From Chitinophagaceae bacterium (lineage in GTDB: Bacteria; Bacteroidota; Bacteroidia; Chitinophagales; Chitinophagaceae), in contig JANYEU010000301.1 of NCBI GenBank assembly GCA_025362915.1, positions 1 through 7,435 of the forward strand: a stretch of DNA of 7,435 nucleotides, given 5' to 3'. Positions 6,652 to 7,435 of this stretch are shown one piece after another (the first letter of the stretch is position 1; each line of letters begins with the position of its first letter). A program made the translations under genes and the position numbers. The notes beneath the pieces were generated by a model. It saw only the letters and a program-made list of their open reading frames with translations, did not search any database and was not told the origin of the DNA.

Positions 6652-7152
6652 TTAGTCCACCTTCACTTCCCAGTTGCCGGCATAGTCGGTTTCGTCTTTT
6701 ACATATAAAAACAGCATATCGGCTGCGCCAAAATCTGCAAAAGTAACCACCGTATCATGGTGCTGCTGCACCACTATTGGCATTCCAACCATAGCACCGT
6801 TTAAGACGTGCGTTGCAAAGAAAGTGACCGGAAAATCTGATTTGTTCTTCAAGGCTGCTCGTTTTGGCAACCCGTTCGGCAATGTTTACACTTTTCGTTT
6901 CAAAATTTCCAAAATAGGTGTTGTAGGCAGTGGTAAGGGCGGTTATCTGCGGCGTAAAACGCCTGCAGGATTATTGGCAATGAGCGATGCAATGAGGTTT
7001 CGTAAAAACACTTGAAACCTACTGTCAATAATGTTTTCCTTATCAAAAAGGTCTGTGTAAAAAGCGTCAAAATGTGAAATTTCCATAAATTTAATTGAAG
7101 GAATGTGATTGAAAAATAATTGAATGAGTAAAAAGAGGCTGCGTTTAAGCAT
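6652..7152 (-). pseudogene. Broken gene for a Bacteroidota hypothetical protein, two frame changes
   Basis: Three pieces read like one former protein. The N-terminal piece starts at ATG 7152 (or M23 at 7086) and contains SIKFMEISHFDAFYTDLF and LIASLIANNPAG, then hits TAA at 6943-6945. The reading continues in another frame from about 6958, as QITALTTAYNTYFGNFE and SVNIAERVAKT; restoring one T in the GTTTTA run near 6957 would join it. Between about 6875 and 6850 the sense passes back to the first frame, giving KNKSDFPVTFFATHVLNG and ending ADMLFLYVKDETDYAGNWEVKVD-like at TAA 6652. The second break probably marks an internal deletion, since the whole is only about 165 codons. I recall similar N-termini in uncharacterised Bacteroidota proteins but cannot name a family. 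No function is assigned. A single-base sequencing error could explain the first break but not both. Confidence 0.55.
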
Positions 7153-7160
7153 TTTTTATG

Positions 7161-7355
7161 CATCTTTCTACCAACGGAGACTATATAACTCGTTAGTACG
7201 TCATCTTTATACCAACGGAGACTATATAACTTGTTAGGACGTCATCTTTTTACCAACGATGACTAGATAACTTGTTAGGACGTCATCTTTATACCAACGG
7301 AGACTATATAACTTGTTAGGATGGCATCTTTATACCAACGATGACTATATAACTT
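7161..7355. repeat. 41-bp tandem repeat array, 4 full copies plus a 31-base partial copy
   Basis: Copies start at 7161, 7202, 7243, 7284 and 7325, exactly 41 bases apart; the last stops matching after 7355. Each opens with CATCTTT, then a variable base, TACCAACG, a GGAGAC or GATGAC block, TATATAAC, and closes with YGTTAGKACGT or a near variant. Differences between copies are single substitutions with no length change. The copies are contiguous with no unique spacers, so this is not a CRISPR. The period is not a multiple of three and stops occur in every copy, so it is not coding. Copies with GATGAC (third and fifth) can pair it with GTCATC at the unit junction, giving a 6-base stem. Confidence 0.93.
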
Positions 7356-7434
7356 AAATTCGTATAATCTTTTTGGGGAAGACTGCTACAGAGATTTGAT
7401 TAATTGCCACTATGGTTGGTGGCGGTGGAAATAA
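7354..7434 (-). CDS. Possible 3' end of a gene entering from the right
   Basis: A minus-strand frame is open from the window edge for 26 codons and ends in TAA at 7354-7356. The translation contains PPPPTIVAINQISVAV and ends FPKKIIRI. Its alternation of hydrophobic and polar residues looks protein-like, but a frame this short is often open by chance. The stop codon overlaps the final base pairs of the 41-bp repeat array, so the array would start immediately after this gene. I do not recognise the protein. Confidence 0.25.
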   Translation of the reverse strand, partial: LFPPPPTIVAINQISVAVFPKKIIRI

Positions 7435-7435
7435 G

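Noticed and set aside
6900..7163. 87-codon minus-strand frame MHKKCLNAASF...
   Set aside because: It is the third frame over the broken gene; the other frames give coherent segments while this one is rich in Phe, His and Cys without pattern.
7161..7355. CRISPR array
   Set aside because: The repeats are contiguous with no unique spacers, and no cas gene is present.
7412..7435. Start of a plus-strand gene (ATG then Gly-rich codons) at the right edge
   Set aside because: Only eight codons are visible and no clear promoter or leader supports it.

Overview
The window looks like a chromosomal segment from a member of the Bacteroidota, most likely of the Chitinophagaceae/Sphingobacteriia type. The grounds are a RpoN protein with the N-terminus usual in that phylum, AT-rich leaders without a clear Shine-Dalgarno sequence, an exact TAnnTTTG-type -7 promoter box ahead of the ClC gene, and intergenic gaps filled with short repeats. 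The assignment is inference; there is no rRNA or other taxonomic marker.

All recognisable genes lie on the minus strand. In transcription order (right to left) they are: a possible gene 3' end entering at the right edge (7354-7434); a 41-bp tandem repeat array (7161-7355); a broken gene (7152-6652) with a detached C-terminal remnant (6619-6533) and a strong symmetrical terminator (6473-6504); a mostly non-coding stretch (6168-6472); rpoN, encoding sigma-54 (6167-4677); a short PAP2-like membrane protein (4593-3940); an RND/MMPL-family exporter of 779 residues (3872-1533) closed by its own hairpin terminator (1498-1528); and a ClC-type chloride channel or Cl-/H+ antiporter (1376 to the left edge), which has its own promoter box. 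The ClC gene appears in no long listed frame because it runs off the window; I translated it base by base.

rpoN, the PAP2-like gene and the RND gene could be co-transcribed, with gaps of 83 and 67 bases. Both gaps carry heptanucleotide repeat arrays, and the first could fold into a long hairpin that dampens read-through. The PAP2-like and RND proteins both belong to families that handle lipids or lipid-linked substrates, but no shared pathway can be shown here. The ClC gene is probably a separate transcription unit.

The most unusual content is the repeats. A (R)TTATGA heptamer family occurs in three gaps, once as a large inverted repeat and once at a gene-decay scar. A second heptamer family (consensus NGACTTT) supplies the start codon and about the first 17 codons of the PAP2-like gene. 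A 41-bp repeat is present in four full copies and one partial copy. I see no CRISPR, tRNA, rRNA, insertion sequence or defence system, and no evidence for a wholly new biological system.
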